Assembly (NCBI RefSeq): GCF_000332455.1
Contig: NZ_AOGY02000042.1
Span: 1-64,000 of the forward strand
Direction of reading: 5' to 3'
Length of the DNA stretch: 64,000 nucleotides
DNA from: Leptospira vanthielii serovar Holland str. Waz Holland = ATCC 700522
Lineage (GTDB): Bacteria > Spirochaetota > Leptospiria > Leptospirales > Leptospiraceae
The position numbers and the translations under genes are program-made. Positions 44,916 to 54,845 of this stretch are shown here, one piece after another. The number at the start of each line of letters is the position of its first letter. Within the stretch, counting starts at the first letter, position 1. The notes below the pieces were generated by a model. It saw only the letters and a list, made by a program, of their open reading frames with translations, made no database searches and was not told where the DNA came from.

Positions 44916-45546
44916 CCTACAAAATATGCGAAGGCTTTACACTCGCTCCGTTCTTTCGGAAGAAACGGCCGGATCCAATCCATTAGAACTTTTTAATCTT
45001 TGGTTTTCGGAGGCACAAGCAGAAGGAGAACAAGAACCCAATGCTATGTCTTTGGCTACGGTTGACAAAACAGGACAACCTTCCGCAAGGATCGTTCTAC
45101 TGAAAGGACTAATCCGGGAAGAATTCCAATTCTTTACCAATTACAATTCCGATAAAGGAAAAGATATTGCAGATAACAATAAGGTAGCTTTGAATTTCTT
45201 TTGGCCGAAACTCGAAAGACAAATTCGTATCGAAGGATTAGCGAGTCGCATAGCTCGGGAAGAATCAGAAACTTACTTTCAAGTAAGACCAAGGGAATCC
45301 CAAATAGGAGCACTCACATCAAATCAAAGTTCGGTGGTGCCTTCGAGAGAGTTTTTGGAAGAAAAATTTGCTTCACTTACCAAAGAATGGGAAGGCAAAG
45401 TTGTCCCAATGCCAGAAAACTGGGGTGGGTATTCAGTTTTCCCTATCAAAATCGAGTTTTGGCAAGGAAGGGTGGGTAGACTCCACGACAGGATCCAATT
45501 TGAAAGAAAAGAATCGGGATGGAACCGTTCCAGGTTATCCCCGTAA
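44899..45546 (+). CDS. pdxH: Pyridoxamine 5'-phosphate oxidase
   Basis: 215 residues from ATG 44899 (METSNDLQNMRRLYT), chosen because GGGAGG stands upstream at 44881; an in-frame start at 44863 would lie deeper in the previous gene. FMN-binding and active-site motifs: NAMSLATVDKTGQPSARIVL, FFTNYNSDKGKDI, RQIRIEG, ESQIGALTSNQSS, and the C-terminal RLHDRIQFER. It oxidises PNP/PMP to PLP with FMN. It is convergent with ribBA, which makes the flavin precursor. Confidence 0.93.
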   Translation: METSNDLQNMRRLYTRSVLSEETAGSNPLELFNLWFSEAQAEGEQEPNAMSLATVDKTGQPSARIVLLKGLIREEFQFFTNYNSDKGKDIADNNKVALNFFWPKLERQIRIEGLASRIAREESETYFQVRPRESQIGALTSNQSSVVPSREFLEEKFASLTKEWEGKVVPMPENWGGYSVFPIKIEFWQGRVGRLHDRIQFERKESGWNRSRLSP

Positions 45547-45587
45547 GAAATGGAATCACTTCTGTTCTGATCCAGTGTTAGGTGGTT

Positions 45588-45628
45588 CCTCTCAGAGTAT
45601 CAGTTTAAAAACAAATATACTCTAGAGG
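45588..45628. terminator. Inverted repeat between pdxH and ribBA, possible bidirectional terminator
   Basis: CCTCTCAGAGTAT (45588-45600) pairs with ATACTCTAGAGG (45617-45628), with one bulged base, in the gap between the convergent genes. No U-tract is strong on either side. Confidence 0.4.
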
Positions 45629-45648
45629 AAATGAATTAAACTCATAAA

Positions 45649-46857
45649 TTAACCGTGTAAGTTTAACAAATGTCCTAACTTTGTTTTTTTGGTATGTAAG
45701 TAACGAGAGTTTTCCTCCACAGGATCAATCTCTATGGGAACTCTTTCTGTTACATGTAAGTTGTATCCTTCGAGTCCCACAATCTTACGGGGGTTATTGG
45801 TGATGAGTTTCATTTGTTTTACCCCGATATCTCGCAGAATCTGAGCTCCGATTCCGTATTCGCGGAGGTCGGGAGCAAAACCCAATTTTTCATTGGCTTC
45901 TACTGTATCAAGTCCCCCCTCTTGCAATGAATAAGCTTTGAGTTTATTGATGATACCAATCCCACGTCCTTCTTGGCGCATATAGAGTAATACACCATTC
46001 CCTTCTTTTTCTATCATTCGTAGGGCATTGTGGAGTTGCGGGCCACAATCACAACGCTGCGAAGAAAAAATATCACCAGTCAAACATTCACTATGCACTC
46101 GGACGAGCACCGGCTTTGTGGGATCAATCTCACCTTTAACCAAAGCCATGTGAATTTTATCATCAATTTGAGTGGAATAGGCTTTGATTTTGAAGTCACC
46201 AAACTCAGTAGGAAGATTCGCTTCCACTTCTAAATGGATTAATTTTTCTTTGTGTCTACGGTAACGAATTAAATCTTCAATAGTATAAATATTCAGTCCA
46301 TGGGTTTTTGCAAATTTTTCCAAATCAGGAATACGAGCCATAGAACCGTCGTCATTCATAATTTCGCAAATGACACCGCTGGCATACAATCCCGCTAACT
46401 TTGATAAGTCGACCGCTGCTTCTGTATGCCCTGCTCTTCTTAAAACCCCACCAGTCACGGCTTGGAGTGGAAACAAATGCCCAGGACGCACCAAATCTTC
46501 TGATTTAGTATTGGGATCAAGTAGTACTTCAACAGTTTTTGCTCTGTCATGTGCAGAGATTCCCGTGGAGGTTCCGTGTTTGGCATCCACTGATACGGTA
46601 AAAGCGGTTCCGTGTTTGTCTCCTAGGGTCAGGTCATCGACCATCTTTCCTAGACCCAAGGTTTGGAGCCTTTCCCTTTCCATCGGAACACAGATAAGTC
46701 CGCGGCCGTGCGTCGCCATAAAGTTAATTTTATCTTTGTCTGCAAATTGGGAGGCGCAGACCAAATCACCTTCGTTTTCTCTGTCTTCAGAGTCGACGAG
46801 AATGATCATTTTGCCTTGGCGGATTTCTTCGATTGCTTCTTCGATCGGACGTATCAT
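45649..46857 (-). CDS. ribBA: Bifunctional 3,4-DHBP synthase / GTP cyclohydrolase II
   Basis: 402 residues: N-terminal RibB domain (1-200) with [13 protein letters not shown] and [14 protein letters not shown]-terminal RibA domain (205-402) with zinc Cys in [26 protein letters not shown] and the GTP site. It makes both riboflavin precursors, DHBP from ribulose 5-phosphate and the pyrimidine from GTP. It is near ribD and ribE but separated from them by the divergent STAS gene. No FMN riboswitch could be recognised upstream. Confidence 0.96.
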   Translation of the reverse strand: MIRPIEEAIEEIRQGKMIILVDSEDRENEGDLVCASQFADKDKINFMATHGRGLICVPMERERLQTLGLGKMVDDLTLGDKHGTAFTVSVDAKHGTSTGISAHDRAKTVEVLLDPNTKSEDLVRPGHLFPLQAVTGGVLRRAGHTEAAVDLSKLAGLYASGVICEIMNDDGSMARIPDLEKFAKTHGLNIYTIEDLIRYRRHKEKLIHLEVEANLPTEFGDFKIKAYSTQIDDKIHMALVKGEIDPTKPVLVRVHSECLTGDIFSSQRCDCGPQLHNALRMIEKEGNGVLLYMRQEGRGIGIINKLKAYSLQEGGLDTVEANEKLGFAPDLREYGIGAQILRDIGVKQMKLITNNPRKIVGLEGYNLHVTERVPIEIDPVEENSRYLHTKKTKLGHLLNLHG

Positions 46858-46975
46858 AGGGGAAGGCCTCTATATACTAAAACTCTGAAAGGCGTTCCGA
46901 ATTAAAGAAGATTCCCAAAGAAATTCATTGATTTTTCCCCTTTCTTTTGTCTTAATAATCCGGATCGGAGGCCAT

Positions 46976-47353
46976 GTGGAACTGAAACTGAACACAACAG
47001 GAAAGATCAAAATCATTGAAATCGCGGGTAAATTTGATATTGAATCCACTGAGGAATTTGAATCGATCTTTGCCAAACTCATCGAACCAAACCCAAGTAT
47101 TGTTTCCATTGATATGAGTCGCCTTGACTATATCGATTCCTCTGGTATTGGCTCCCTTATCAAAAGTTTGAATTCTCTAAAAAACAAAAAGGGGAAACTC
47201 ATTCTCGTAGGTATGAAACCTATGATCCAGAATGTATTCAAATTAGCAAAACTAGATATGTTTTTCGAAATTATGACTGATATTGATTTCCAAACAAAAT
47301 ATGCTAAGGATGATATGGATTCCGATATTGACGATTTACTAAAAAGAAACTAA
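46976..47353 (+). CDS. STAS-domain anti-sigma factor antagonist
   Basis: 125 residues from GTG 46976 (GGAGG at 46967-46971): a single STAS domain with the phosphorylatable Ser in DYIDSSGIGSLIKSL and the IEIAGKFDIESTEEF strand. Such proteins bind anti-sigma or other kinases when unphosphorylated; SpoIIE phosphatases reactivate them, and one is encoded at 27834. It overlaps the convergent ribE end by 4 bases. Confidence 0.85.
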   Translation: MELKLNTTGKIKIIEIAGKFDIESTEEFESIFAKLIEPNPSIVSIDMSRLDYIDSSGIGSLIKSLNSLKNKKGKLILVGMKPMIQNVFKLAKLDMFFEIMTDIDFQTKYAKDDMDSDIDDLLKRN

Positions 47354-47958
47354 TTACCTGACCTTTGGCTCAAATAATTTTCAATGTATTTGGCAAGCAC
47401 ATCCACTTCCACATTCAATCGTTGGTCTTTTTTCCAGGAACCTGCATTGGTTTTTTCCATCGTTTCTGGAATTAAGATCAGTTGGATATTTCCATCTTTT
47501 ACATCCACCACAGTCAGACTAATCCCATCTAAAGTCACAGATCCTTTTTTCACAAAATAACGCTGAAGTTCTTCTGGAATTTCCACCCAAAACTCTTCCA
47601 CTTCCGCTTCAATTTGTTTTCGGCTAATGACCTTTGCCATTCCGTCTACATGACCTTGGACCATATGACCACCAAAACGTTGCCCAAGAGCCATTGCTCT
47701 TTCTAAATTAACGGTAAATCCTTCACCTAACCTAGATAAGTTTGTAAGTTCTAAAGATTTAAAGGAAGCATAAAATTGAAACAAATTTCCTAAGTCCGTA
47801 AACTCTGTAACAGTCATACAAGCCCCATTGATGGCAATGGAGTCCCCTATTTTTAGATCAGGATTTTCCCATTCTGTTTCGATTGTGAATTGGATCCCCG
47901 AATCAATGGGTTTAATTTCGACTACTTTTCCTATAGTTTCCACAAGACCAGTAAACAT
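47350..47958 (-). CDS. ribE: Riboflavin synthase alpha subunit
   Basis: 202 residues made of two lumazine-binding repeats: MFTGLVETIGKVVEI with NGACMTVTEF, and VQGHVDGMAKVISR with DGISLTVVDV. It dismutates two 6,7-dimethyl-8-ribityllumazine molecules into riboflavin. It starts 4 bases after the ribD stop on the same strand, so the two are in one operon downstream of secF. Confidence 0.95.
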   Translation of the reverse strand: MFTGLVETIGKVVEIKPIDSGIQFTIETEWENPDLKIGDSIAINGACMTVTEFTDLGNLFQFYASFKSLELTNLSRLGEGFTVNLERAMALGQRFGGHMVQGHVDGMAKVISRKQIEAEVEEFWVEIPEELQRYFVKKGSVTLDGISLTVVDVKDGNIQLILIPETMEKTNAGSWKKDQRLNVEVDVLAKYIENYLSQRSGN

Positions 47959-47962
47959 AGAT

Positions 47963-49204
47963 TTATGTGCTCCTTTGGGGTTTTCTAATAAAAATACGGT
48001 TCGAACCTACTTGGTATTCCGAAATCAAAAACTCATTCTGATAAACAAAAGGGATTCCGTCAGGTAGGGATTTGTTTTCATTTCGAATCTCAAGGATTCG
48101 ATCTGATTCGGTGAGTTCTTCATTTAAAAATGAAGGGAAAAAACTACCGGATTCGCATAACAAAGTGTTGATCCCAAGCCCACCCAAAATTTCTAAAAAT
48201 TTGCCACCATCACTGGGAAGAAGAGTCACTCCCTCAAAGCGCGAAAGTGATTGGATCTGATTTTCCAATTCTATGGAAAGAGGTTTGGTATCATCCTCAG
48301 TTATGATAAAAAAAATACATTTTTTGTCGCCGATCTTCTCAGTCAGTTCGACCTGTTTTGCAAAGAATGCGTCTGAAGGAAGGTGATTCGGATCTAAAAC
48401 AAAAACACGATAGGGTTGGTAGAGATTTTCTTCTAACTGATGGATATTCGCGGTTTCCTTTGAATATTGTAACAAAGAAGAAATGAGTCCAGCTCCTGCT
48501 TCAAAAAAAGGTTCTAATTCCGTGATTCGTTTTCCCGGCTTTTGCGAAAGGATCATTTCTTCGGTGATCCGAAAGTGAAGGGAGGGTGAATCAGAAACCA
48601 CTGTTCCTGGACCTACGGCAATCGCATCCACCTTGGCACGTAACAGCTGCAAGATGAGGTCTATTTCCTCCGAACTGACTCTTTCTCTTTTTTTATCCTT
48701 AGAAGCAAAATTTCCTTCCTTCGATGTTGCTGACTTAATCCAAACCCAGGGTCTTTCAGTTTGTATCCGAGTTAAAAATCCTTGTAAGTAAGGAAAAGAA
48801 ACTTTGGCAAGCATAGGGTCGAGGGTCACTGAAATTCCGACCTTTGTATACTTTTCCCAGTCTCCTGATTGAATCAAAGGATTGGGATCTTTCCAGCCGA
48901 GTTTGATCTCTTTTGGTTTTCTTTCGATCACCAAATCACGGCAAGGTGGTGTTTTTCCAAAATGGGTACAAGGTTCTAAACTGACAGAAAGGATATCATC
49001 TGCCTTGGGACTTGGATAACGAGAATAAAGTTCCCTTTCGGCATGGTTTCCCCCGTAGATTTGGGTATGAGCACTTGCCAAAACGGAGCCATCAGGATTG
49101 GTTAATACTGCGGAGACGGGTGGATTGGCACCGGTTTTTCCCATTGCCAAAAACCCGAGAAGGGAATGCAGAGAATAAGTTTCCTTTCGTTTCTCTGCAT
49201 TCAT
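47963..49204 (-). CDS. ribD: Bifunctional deaminase/reductase RibD
   Basis: 413 residues from ATG 49204 (MNAEKRKETYSL); an in-frame upstream start at 49297 lies inside secF and is rejected. The deaminase domain has the zinc site GGNHAERELYS and SLEPCTHFGKTPPCRDLV, and GKTGANPPVSAV. The C-terminal reductase domain (about 150-413) is less conserved but of normal length. It catalyses the second and third steps of riboflavin synthesis. It follows secF by 10 bases and precedes ribE. Confidence 0.93.
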   Translation of the reverse strand: MNAEKRKETYSLHSLLGFLAMGKTGANPPVSAVLTNPDGSVLASAHTQIYGGNHAERELYSRYPSPKADDILSVSLEPCTHFGKTPPCRDLVIERKPKEIKLGWKDPNPLIQSGDWEKYTKVGISVTLDPMLAKVSFPYLQGFLTRIQTERPWVWIKSATSKEGNFASKDKKRERVSSEEIDLILQLLRAKVDAIAVGPGTVVSDSPSLHFRITEEMILSQKPGKRITELEPFFEAGAGLISSLLQYSKETANIHQLEENLYQPYRVFVLDPNHLPSDAFFAKQVELTEKIGDKKCIFFIITEDDTKPLSIELENQIQSLSRFEGVTLLPSDGGKFLEILGGLGINTLLCESGSFFPSFLNEELTESDRILEIRNENKSLPDGIPFVYQNEFLISEYQVGSNRIFIRKPQRST

Positions 49205-49214
49205 AAATGTTTTG

Positions 49215-50153
49215 TTATGCGAATCTTTTTTTCCTGAGTTGGTCGTAAATCTCAGAAATGGGAGCCGCAATGTAGATCGAAGAATAAGTTCCCACAATCA
49301 CCCCAAAAAGAAGGATAAAAGCAAAATCATATAATTCCACTGCCCCGCCTACTATGATCGCCACAACGGAAATCATAGTAGTAAAGGAGGTATTGATGGT
49401 CCTACCCAAAGTTTGTGTGATGGAAACATTGATGATATTGGAAAGTGCTAAGTTGTCTTTTCCATGAGCATTCTCACGAATCCGGTCAAATACCACAATT
49501 TTATCGTTAATGGAATAACCAAGGAGAGTAAGAAGTGCCGCAATGATCGGAACACTTGGTTTGATTTGTAAAAATCCAATCAGAGCCAGTGTCATCAGGA
49601 TATCATGAACCAGTGCAATGGAAGATGCCAAAGCAAACTTAAACTGAGAACGAATACTCAAATACAAAAGGATGATGGCAAGCGTCGTTAAAAGAAGTGT
49701 GATCCCTACTTCTGTCAACTCACCACCCACAACCGCACCCACTTGGTCTGCAGAGAGAACTTTTTCTTTCGGAAGTTTGTATTCGTATCTTACAAGTTGC
49801 ACGAATCGATCAATCGCAGAAGTAGAAGATTCTCTACTTTCTTCTGGAATTTCTTTATACAAAGATTCGATGGTTTCTAACGATCCTAGTCCGATATCCA
49901 ATTGGTAAATATTCTTTTCTTTCTCCAAAAGGATCACAACTGCTTCAATTTTTTTGGATTGGAAGTATCCTTCTAAATCGTTACGAGTTTTGTCTGCCGG
50001 AAGTTCCACAACCGTTCGAAGTCCGCCGTTAAAATCGAGTGAGTGAGCAAACCCACCATACTTCGCGAAGGTGACAACAAATCCGAAAACAATCGCAAAC
50101 AATGAAAAACTAAGAGTAAAGTATTTATACTTTGTGAAATTGATATTATGCAT
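49215..50153 (-). CDS. secF: Protein translocase subunit SecF
   Basis: About 312 residues from ATG 50153 (MHNINFTKYKYF), with AAGGAG upstream; it overlaps the secD end by 8 bases, so the two are coupled. It has six TM helices, an N-terminal periplasmic domain with the SecF motif SLDFNGGLRTVVELP, and the conserved SINDKIVVFDRIREN. With SecD and YajC it uses proton-motive force to help export through SecYEG. Confidence 0.96.
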   Translation of the reverse strand: MHNINFTKYKYFTLSFSLFAIVFGFVVTFAKYGGFAHSLDFNGGLRTVVELPADKTRNDLEGYFQSKKIEAVVILLEKEKNIYQLDIGLGSLETIESLYKEIPEESRESSTSAIDRFVQLVRYEYKLPKEKVLSADQVGAVVGGELTEVGITLLLTTLAIILLYLSIRSQFKFALASSIALVHDILMTLALIGFLQIKPSVPIIAALLTLLGYSINDKIVVFDRIRENAHGKDNLALSNIINVSITQTLGRTINTSFTTMISVVAIIVGGAVELYDFAFILLFGVIVGTYSSIYIAAPISEIYDQLRKKRFA

Positions 50154-52080
50154 TTGTAGTCTCCTTTTTCCCAAAGAAGAAAGGTCTTAAATTCAAGTGA
50201 TGGACACCCAATCGATTGACTGTCAGTTCCATAAATAACCGCGAGAGGAAAAGCGAAGTAAAGAGAGTGGTAACAATACCCCAACAAAGTGTAATCGCAA
50301 AACCTTTGATCGGTCCATTTCCAAGACGAATCATTAAAATACCCGCAATGAGTGTGGTGACGTTTGCATCCATAATGGTCCAGAACGCGTTTTCAAAACC
50401 ACGAGTGACGGCTATTGAAAGAGCTCTACCCTCTTCGATTTCTTCCCTAATCCTTTCATAGATAATGACGTTTGCATCCACAGCCATACCCGCAGTCAAA
50501 ATGATCCCTGCAATTCCTGGAAGTGTTAATGTAAAATCCATAAGTGTGAGAAGGGCCGCCAAGATGATTAAGTTTATTAGCAGAGAGAGATCGGCAATGA
50601 ATCCACCTAACCTGTAATAGAATATCATATAAACCATCACTAAAAAGAATCCAATCGCAACGGCTTTGACTCCCACTTCGATTGATTCAATTCCCAGTGT
50701 AGGTCCAATAAATCGCATTTCCAAAACTGATAAAGGAATGGGAAGTGCACCTTCGGAAATTACGTTAGCCAAACGAATCGCTTCTTGTTCCGAAAAACTT
50801 CCGGAAATTTCTGCACGACCACCAGCAATCGGATCATTGATGACCGGATTGGAGATCACTTTATCTCCCCAAACAATTGCTAGGTTACGACCGCGATTTT
50901 CTGAAGTGAGATCAAAAAACTTCTCTGCCCCATTAGGAGTGAGAGTAAAACTTACCATCCATCCATAAGAATTGGAATTATAGGATGGTTGAGCGTTGGT
51001 CATATCATTCCCAGAAAGGGCAATCTTACGTTCCAAAACTACGAAACTCCGAGGTAACAATGCAGACTTGGCAGAATTTCCCCGAGCCCACATCGCATAC
51101 ACTTTAAAGTCTTTAGGGATATTGTATTTTTTTTCCAAACCTTCTAAAAACTCATCTTGGGCTTTTTTCCCAGCTTTGTTTTTAACTAATTCTTGAAAAA
51201 GATAGATGTCAGTGTTTTCCCGTTTGCCTAAATCCATCATCCGACGTTCACTGTCGGCAATTTGGCCTTTGAAAAGAAACGGAGTCGGCTCTTCTAAACG
51301 ATACTCCACTGTTTCTGTGTTTTGTAAAATTTCTAAAATGGCTGCCGAATTCGAAACACCAGGAAGGGATACTTCAATCGCATCTTGTTCCTTTTGGATA
51401 CGAACTTGTGGTTCTGTTAGATTTTGCGTGGTAAGACGATTGTCGATAATCATCTTTGCTTTTTCTAACTCCACAATTTTACGCATGGGAGAAAGATCAA
51501 AACTAGATTCAATTTCAGTCAGTCTCGATTTTGCCTTTTCCTTATCCTCAGGTTTTGCAGCTGGATTGTTTAAGGTAAGATTGAGTTCAGACAATTCTTT
51601 TGCATAAAGATCTTTGAGTTTGGATGTGTAATCATCAAAGTCTCCTTTGAGAACCACTCGCATACCACCTTGTAAGTCAAGACCCAACTTAATGGATAAA
51701 GATTTTCCACCCCGAATTGTTTCTTCAATCCAAGTCGGTTCTAGTTTGTTTTTTGATTCACTTACTAGAGATTGGTTTTCTTGCGAAATCTGATTGATTT
51801 TTGCGGAAGTGATAAACCTTCCTTTCACAGTATAAAATGGGTTTTCTTTCGGAGGAAGAGTTCCTTGCGGTTCAATGGTCCAACCGGAAGTTTTTCCATA
51901 ATCTTTTGCCCAACGTTCAAAGAGTGCGTTTACTCTTGTTTTTTGATCGGCTTCAGGAAGTGAATACACATCCTCTCTAACAACGATCTTTAAAGTGCGA
52001 TCGGCGAAGTTCGGATACAGGATTGTAAAGGAAACCGCCAGAATCAAAAAAGGAAGAATCAATAGTCGATACGATTGCAA
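50146..52080 (-). CDS. secD: Protein translocase subunit SecD
   Basis: 644 residues: an N-terminal TM helix, a long periplasmic domain with GLDLQGGMRVVLKGD, then five TM helices including GIAGIILTAGMAVDANVIIY and RIREEIEEGRAL. The start is a TTG at 52080, supported by AGGAG at 52090-52094. It is in an operon with secF downstream and, upstream, an uncharacterised secreted protein and yajC. Confidence 0.96.
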   Translation of the reverse strand: MQSYRLLILPFLILAVSFTILYPNFADRTLKIVVREDVYSLPEADQKTRVNALFERWAKDYGKTSGWTIEPQGTLPPKENPFYTVKGRFITSAKINQISQENQSLVSESKNKLEPTWIEETIRGGKSLSIKLGLDLQGGMRVVLKGDFDDYTSKLKDLYAKELSELNLTLNNPAAKPEDKEKAKSRLTEIESSFDLSPMRKIVELEKAKMIIDNRLTTQNLTEPQVRIQKEQDAIEVSLPGVSNSAAILEILQNTETVEYRLEEPTPFLFKGQIADSERRMMDLGKRENTDIYLFQELVKNKAGKKAQDEFLEGLEKKYNIPKDFKVYAMWARGNSAKSALLPRSFVVLERKIALSGNDMTNAQPSYNSNSYGWMVSFTLTPNGAEKFFDLTSENRGRNLAIVWGDKVISNPVINDPIAGGRAEISGSFSEQEAIRLANVISEGALPIPLSVLEMRFIGPTLGIESIEVGVKAVAIGFFLVMVYMIFYYRLGGFIADLSLLINLIILAALLTLMDFTLTLPGIAGIILTAGMAVDANVIIYERIREEIEEGRALSIAVTRGFENAFWTIMDANVTTLIAGILMIRLGNGPIKGFAITLCWGIVTTLFTSLFLSRLFMELTVNRLGVHHLNLRPFFFGKKETTNA

Positions 52081-52101
52081 GTTAGTTTGCTCCTAAAATT
52101 A

Positions 52102-52737
52102 TTATCTTCTATAAGAACGACTGCTAGATCCCGGGCGAGCAGATCTAAGTCTGTAAAAAGCAAAGAGTATGATAATCCCAAGGATCATCATCGCTTTTTT
52201 GTATTTAGCAAAAAAATCAGAAAAATTAAAGAATGATTTTCCTGTTTCTTTGTTTGAGGAAACATTAGGTGTCGAGTTTGAACCTTCTGTCTTTCCAATT
52301 TTCAAATCAGCAGAAAATCCCGGAAGTCCCGATGGTTCTACAGAAACATTAGAATCCATCCACAATCCATTGTTTACCACTTCCTCTTCTTCTAAAACCG
52401 CAGGCGGTTTTTCTAAACTAGGAAAGGATTTATCCATAACCGTTGTATTTGTGTTCGGATTCACAACCAAATTGGTGTTTTGCGGATTGGTCTCCGTAGT
52501 TGCCAGTTGGCTTTGTTTGGATTTCTTTTTGGATCTCTTCTTTTTTCCCGTAGTCGGCGCAGTCGTAGTCACAACACTGGTTTGTTTTTTAGTTGTGGTT
52601 ACGTTCGTTTCTTCTTTCGGTTTGGTGGTTGTCGATTTTGGTTTATCATTGACCTTATCTAAAAAATCCAATCCCTCTTGTGCAAAGAGGGATACCGAAA
52701 AACAGAATACTAGGGAAACTAAGAAGAGCCGTTTCAT
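52102..52737 (-). CDS. Uncharacterised secreted protein in the sec operon
   Basis: 211 residues with a signal peptide (MKRLFLVSLVFCFSVSLFA), a Thr/Lys/Asn-rich low-complexity stretch (residues 30-100, including a KKKRSKKKSK block), an acidic patch and one C-terminal TM helix (MMILGIIILFAFYRL) with a basic end. No domain was recognised. It is located one base after the yajC stop and 21 bases before secD, so it is expressed with the export machinery. A membrane-tethered helper of export is possible, but only by position. Confidence 0.6.
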   Translation of the reverse strand: MKRLFLVSLVFCFSVSLFAQEGLDFLDKVNDKPKSTTTKPKEETNVTTTKKQTSVVTTTAPTTGKKKRSKKKSKQSQLATTETNPQNTNLVVNPNTNTTVMDKSFPSLEKPPAVLEEEEVVNNGLWMDSNVSVEPSGLPGFSADLKIGKTEGSNSTPNVSSNKETGKSFFNFSDFFAKYKKAMMILGIIILFAFYRLRSARPGSSSRSYRR

Positions 52738-52738
52738 C

Positions 52739-53062
52739 TTAGGCTTTCTTCTTCAGAATAGCGCTAGTTTCAAAGGTTATGTTTGTGTTCGCAGCAACAC
52801 TCAAAACGACAGTTTCGTTATTGTCCTTGAACTCTACAATCTTTCCATGAAGACCACTGTTTGTCACAACGTTGTCCCCTTTTTGGAGATTGGTGATCAT
52901 CTCTTTACGTTTTTTCTCTTCTTTTTTGTTCGGAAGGATCACAAGAAAGTACATAGCAACTAACATGATCGGAATGATGATGAGTGACTGTAGAGACGAC
53001 TTGGAACCCTCTTCTTGGGCAAGGATTAGGATATCTGGTGTTAAAAAATTAAAATTGAGCAT
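52739..53062 (-). CDS. yajC: Preprotein translocase subunit YajC
   Basis: 107 residues with one TM helix (SLIIIPIMLVAMYFLVILP), a cytoplasmic SH3-like part (MITNLQKGDNVVTNSGLHGK) and the FKDNNETVVLSVAANT strand. It is an accessory subunit of SecDF-YajC. It lies in the expected place upstream of secD, with one extra gene between. Length is normal. Confidence 0.93.
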   Translation of the reverse strand: MLNFNFLTPDILILAQEEGSKSSLQSLIIIPIMLVAMYFLVILPNKKEEKKRKEMITNLQKGDNVVTNSGLHGKIVEFKDNNETVVLSVAANTNITFETSAILKKKA

Positions 53063-53088
53063 AGCTATTTATCCAATGTTTATAGGCC

Positions 53089-54117
53089 TTATGTTAAATT
53101 CAATGTTTCACGAACGAATCGGAGAACTTTTTTCTCGAGGAGAGCCCCTTTGGCAGTTTCGTACCCAGTTCGTATATCACTCACGGCTCCGAGTAAAAAC
53201 ATCGCCACCCCCGCGTTCAGGGCGACCATTGCCGTTCCGCCAGTCGATTCCCTCGGGTCGAGAACCGCCCGAAAGAGGGATTCTGCCCCTTCTTTTGAAG
53301 AGGAGAACACGGTATTTCTGTCCAATTCCTGGGAATTTAGGCCCAATTCCTTAGGATCAAAGGACAATTCAACTGGTTCCTTTCCATTAAAATAAGCATA
53401 ATCGGTTCCTTCAAAGATAGAAAACTCATCGAGCCCGTCCTGTGAATGGCAGACAATAGCACGTTTGGAACCAAGCCTTCCGAGAATTTCCGCCATCGGT
53501 AAACAGAGAGACTTATCATAGACACCCACAATTTGGTGGGAAGGGGAAAAGGGATTGGAAAGAGGTCCAATCAAATTGAAAAAAGTGCGAAATCCGAGGG
53601 CAGTACGAACGGGTCCAGCATACTTCATTGCAGGATGCCAAGCGGGAGCAAATAAAAACACAAAGCCAGTGCGCAGGAATTCCGCTTCCGAATCTGCTGT
53701 GGCCTGATCGAGTTTGTAACCAAGGCCAGAAAGAATATCGGAACTTCCCGAAAGTGAAGATACAGAACGGTTTCCATGTTTGGCAACTTTAAAGCCGAGA
53801 CTTGCCAAAGTGAGGGCCGAAAGTGTGGATACATTCAAAGTGCCTTTGCCGTCCCCTCCTGTCCCACAAGTGTCTAAAAAATCAAAATCAAATTTTTTAG
53901 AGGGTTTGATTGCATGACTACGCATCGCTCGAACAAATCCGTACAATTCGTCCGTGGTCTCCCCTTTCATTTTCATGGCTGTGAGAAAAGAAGCAAGGAC
54001 AGGTTCCGTCACCTTCCCATCCATCACCTCACTTAGAAAATGTTCTGCGTGAGTATCAACAAGATGGTGGCCGGAAACCACTTGTCCGAGGATTTCCTTA
54101 ATTGTGGGAACGGTCAT
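53089..54117 (-). CDS. trpD: Anthranilate phosphoribosyltransferase
   Basis: 342 residues with the PRPP loop DTCGTGGDGKGTLNVST, KHGNRSVSSLSGSSD and HPAMKYAGPVRTALGFRTFF. It transfers phosphoribose to anthranilate in tryptophan synthesis. It overlaps pgsA by 20 bases. No other trp genes are in the window, so the pathway is dispersed here. Confidence 0.94.
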   Translation of the reverse strand: MTVPTIKEILGQVVSGHHLVDTHAEHFLSEVMDGKVTEPVLASFLTAMKMKGETTDELYGFVRAMRSHAIKPSKKFDFDFLDTCGTGGDGKGTLNVSTLSALTLASLGFKVAKHGNRSVSSLSGSSDILSGLGYKLDQATADSEAEFLRTGFVFLFAPAWHPAMKYAGPVRTALGFRTFFNLIGPLSNPFSPSHQIVGVYDKSLCLPMAEILGRLGSKRAIVCHSQDGLDEFSIFEGTDYAYFNGKEPVELSFDPKELGLNSQELDRNTVFSSSKEGAESLFRAVLDPRESTGGTAMVALNAGVAMFLLGAVSDIRTGYETAKGALLEKKVLRFVRETLNLT

Positions 54118-54844
54118 AAAAAATCCTTTTTAGGTTAGAAAAAGTTAACAACTGATAATTGGTCACAATATAACGAAGTCCTGAAATCACAGTGATGAAA
54201 GTTGTGAATAACATCCCGAAATAAGGAACGAAGGAAGCGATAGAATCAAAAAAGTCTTTAAAACTTAAAACTTCGGTAGTTTTGACAAGCGTATAAAACT
54301 CATTCGTATGTTGGGAGGCCACTTCAAAAGTAGAGTAACCCGCGAGTTTTCCCATAGCATAAGTTTCATTGATCATGGCTCGCCTTTTGCCCGAGATCAA
54401 CATGAACACAACAAGGATCATAAGGATGGCCCCCATCTGGAAGGCAGTTTTGACCTTTCCCATCATGGTGGTGCGAAGGCTTTTTCCAGAACGAACGGCT
54501 ATATAACGAAGGAAGGTGATGAGCATATCACGTCCGATGATAAGAACTACCATCCACACTTCGATAGGTTCGTGGATGAATAAAAAGGTAACAAAACATC
54601 CGATGACTAAAAATTTATCAGCGAGAGGATCGAGGAACTTCCCAAATTCTGTTTGTTGGTTCCACTTCCGTGCCAAATATCCATCCACAAGATCAGTGAG
54701 GGAAGCAAGGGCAAAAAGAACAAAGGCAAAAATTTGGTATTCCCATTCCTTTTGGAAAAGGGCAAAGATAAATAAAGGAAGTGCGAGAACCCGAAGTACG
54801 GTTAGTAAGTTCGGAATATTGGCAATGGTTTTCCAATCTTCCAA
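54098..54844 (-). CDS. pgsA: CDP-diacylglycerol-glycerol-3-phosphate 3-phosphatidyltransferase
   Basis: 248 residues, polytopic, with the CDP-alcohol phosphotransferase signature DLVDGYLARKWNQQTEFG followed by KFLDPLADK, giving the four metal-binding Asp. It makes phosphatidylglycerol phosphate. It is longer than E. coli PgsA through an inserted loop (KRRAMINETYAMGKLAGYS, about 150-190). It starts one base after the rimO stop. Confidence 0.92.
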   Translation of the reverse strand: MEDWKTIANIPNLLTVLRVLALPLFIFALFQKEWEYQIFAFVLFALASLTDLVDGYLARKWNQQTEFGKFLDPLADKFLVIGCFVTFLFIHEPIEVWMVVLIIGRDMLITFLRYIAVRSGKSLRTTMMGKVKTAFQMGAILMILVVFMLISGKRRAMINETYAMGKLAGYSTFEVASQHTNEFYTLVKTTEVLSFKDFFDSIASFVPYFGMLFTTFITVISGLRYIVTNYQLLTFSNLKRIFYDRSHN

Positions 54845-54845
54845 C

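Noticed and set aside
46858..46975. FMN riboswitch upstream of ribBA
   Set aside because: The divergent leader is short and shows none of the conserved RFN-element blocks.
49205..49297. Longer N-terminus for RibD
   Set aside because: It lies inside secF; the deaminase domain fits a start at 49204.
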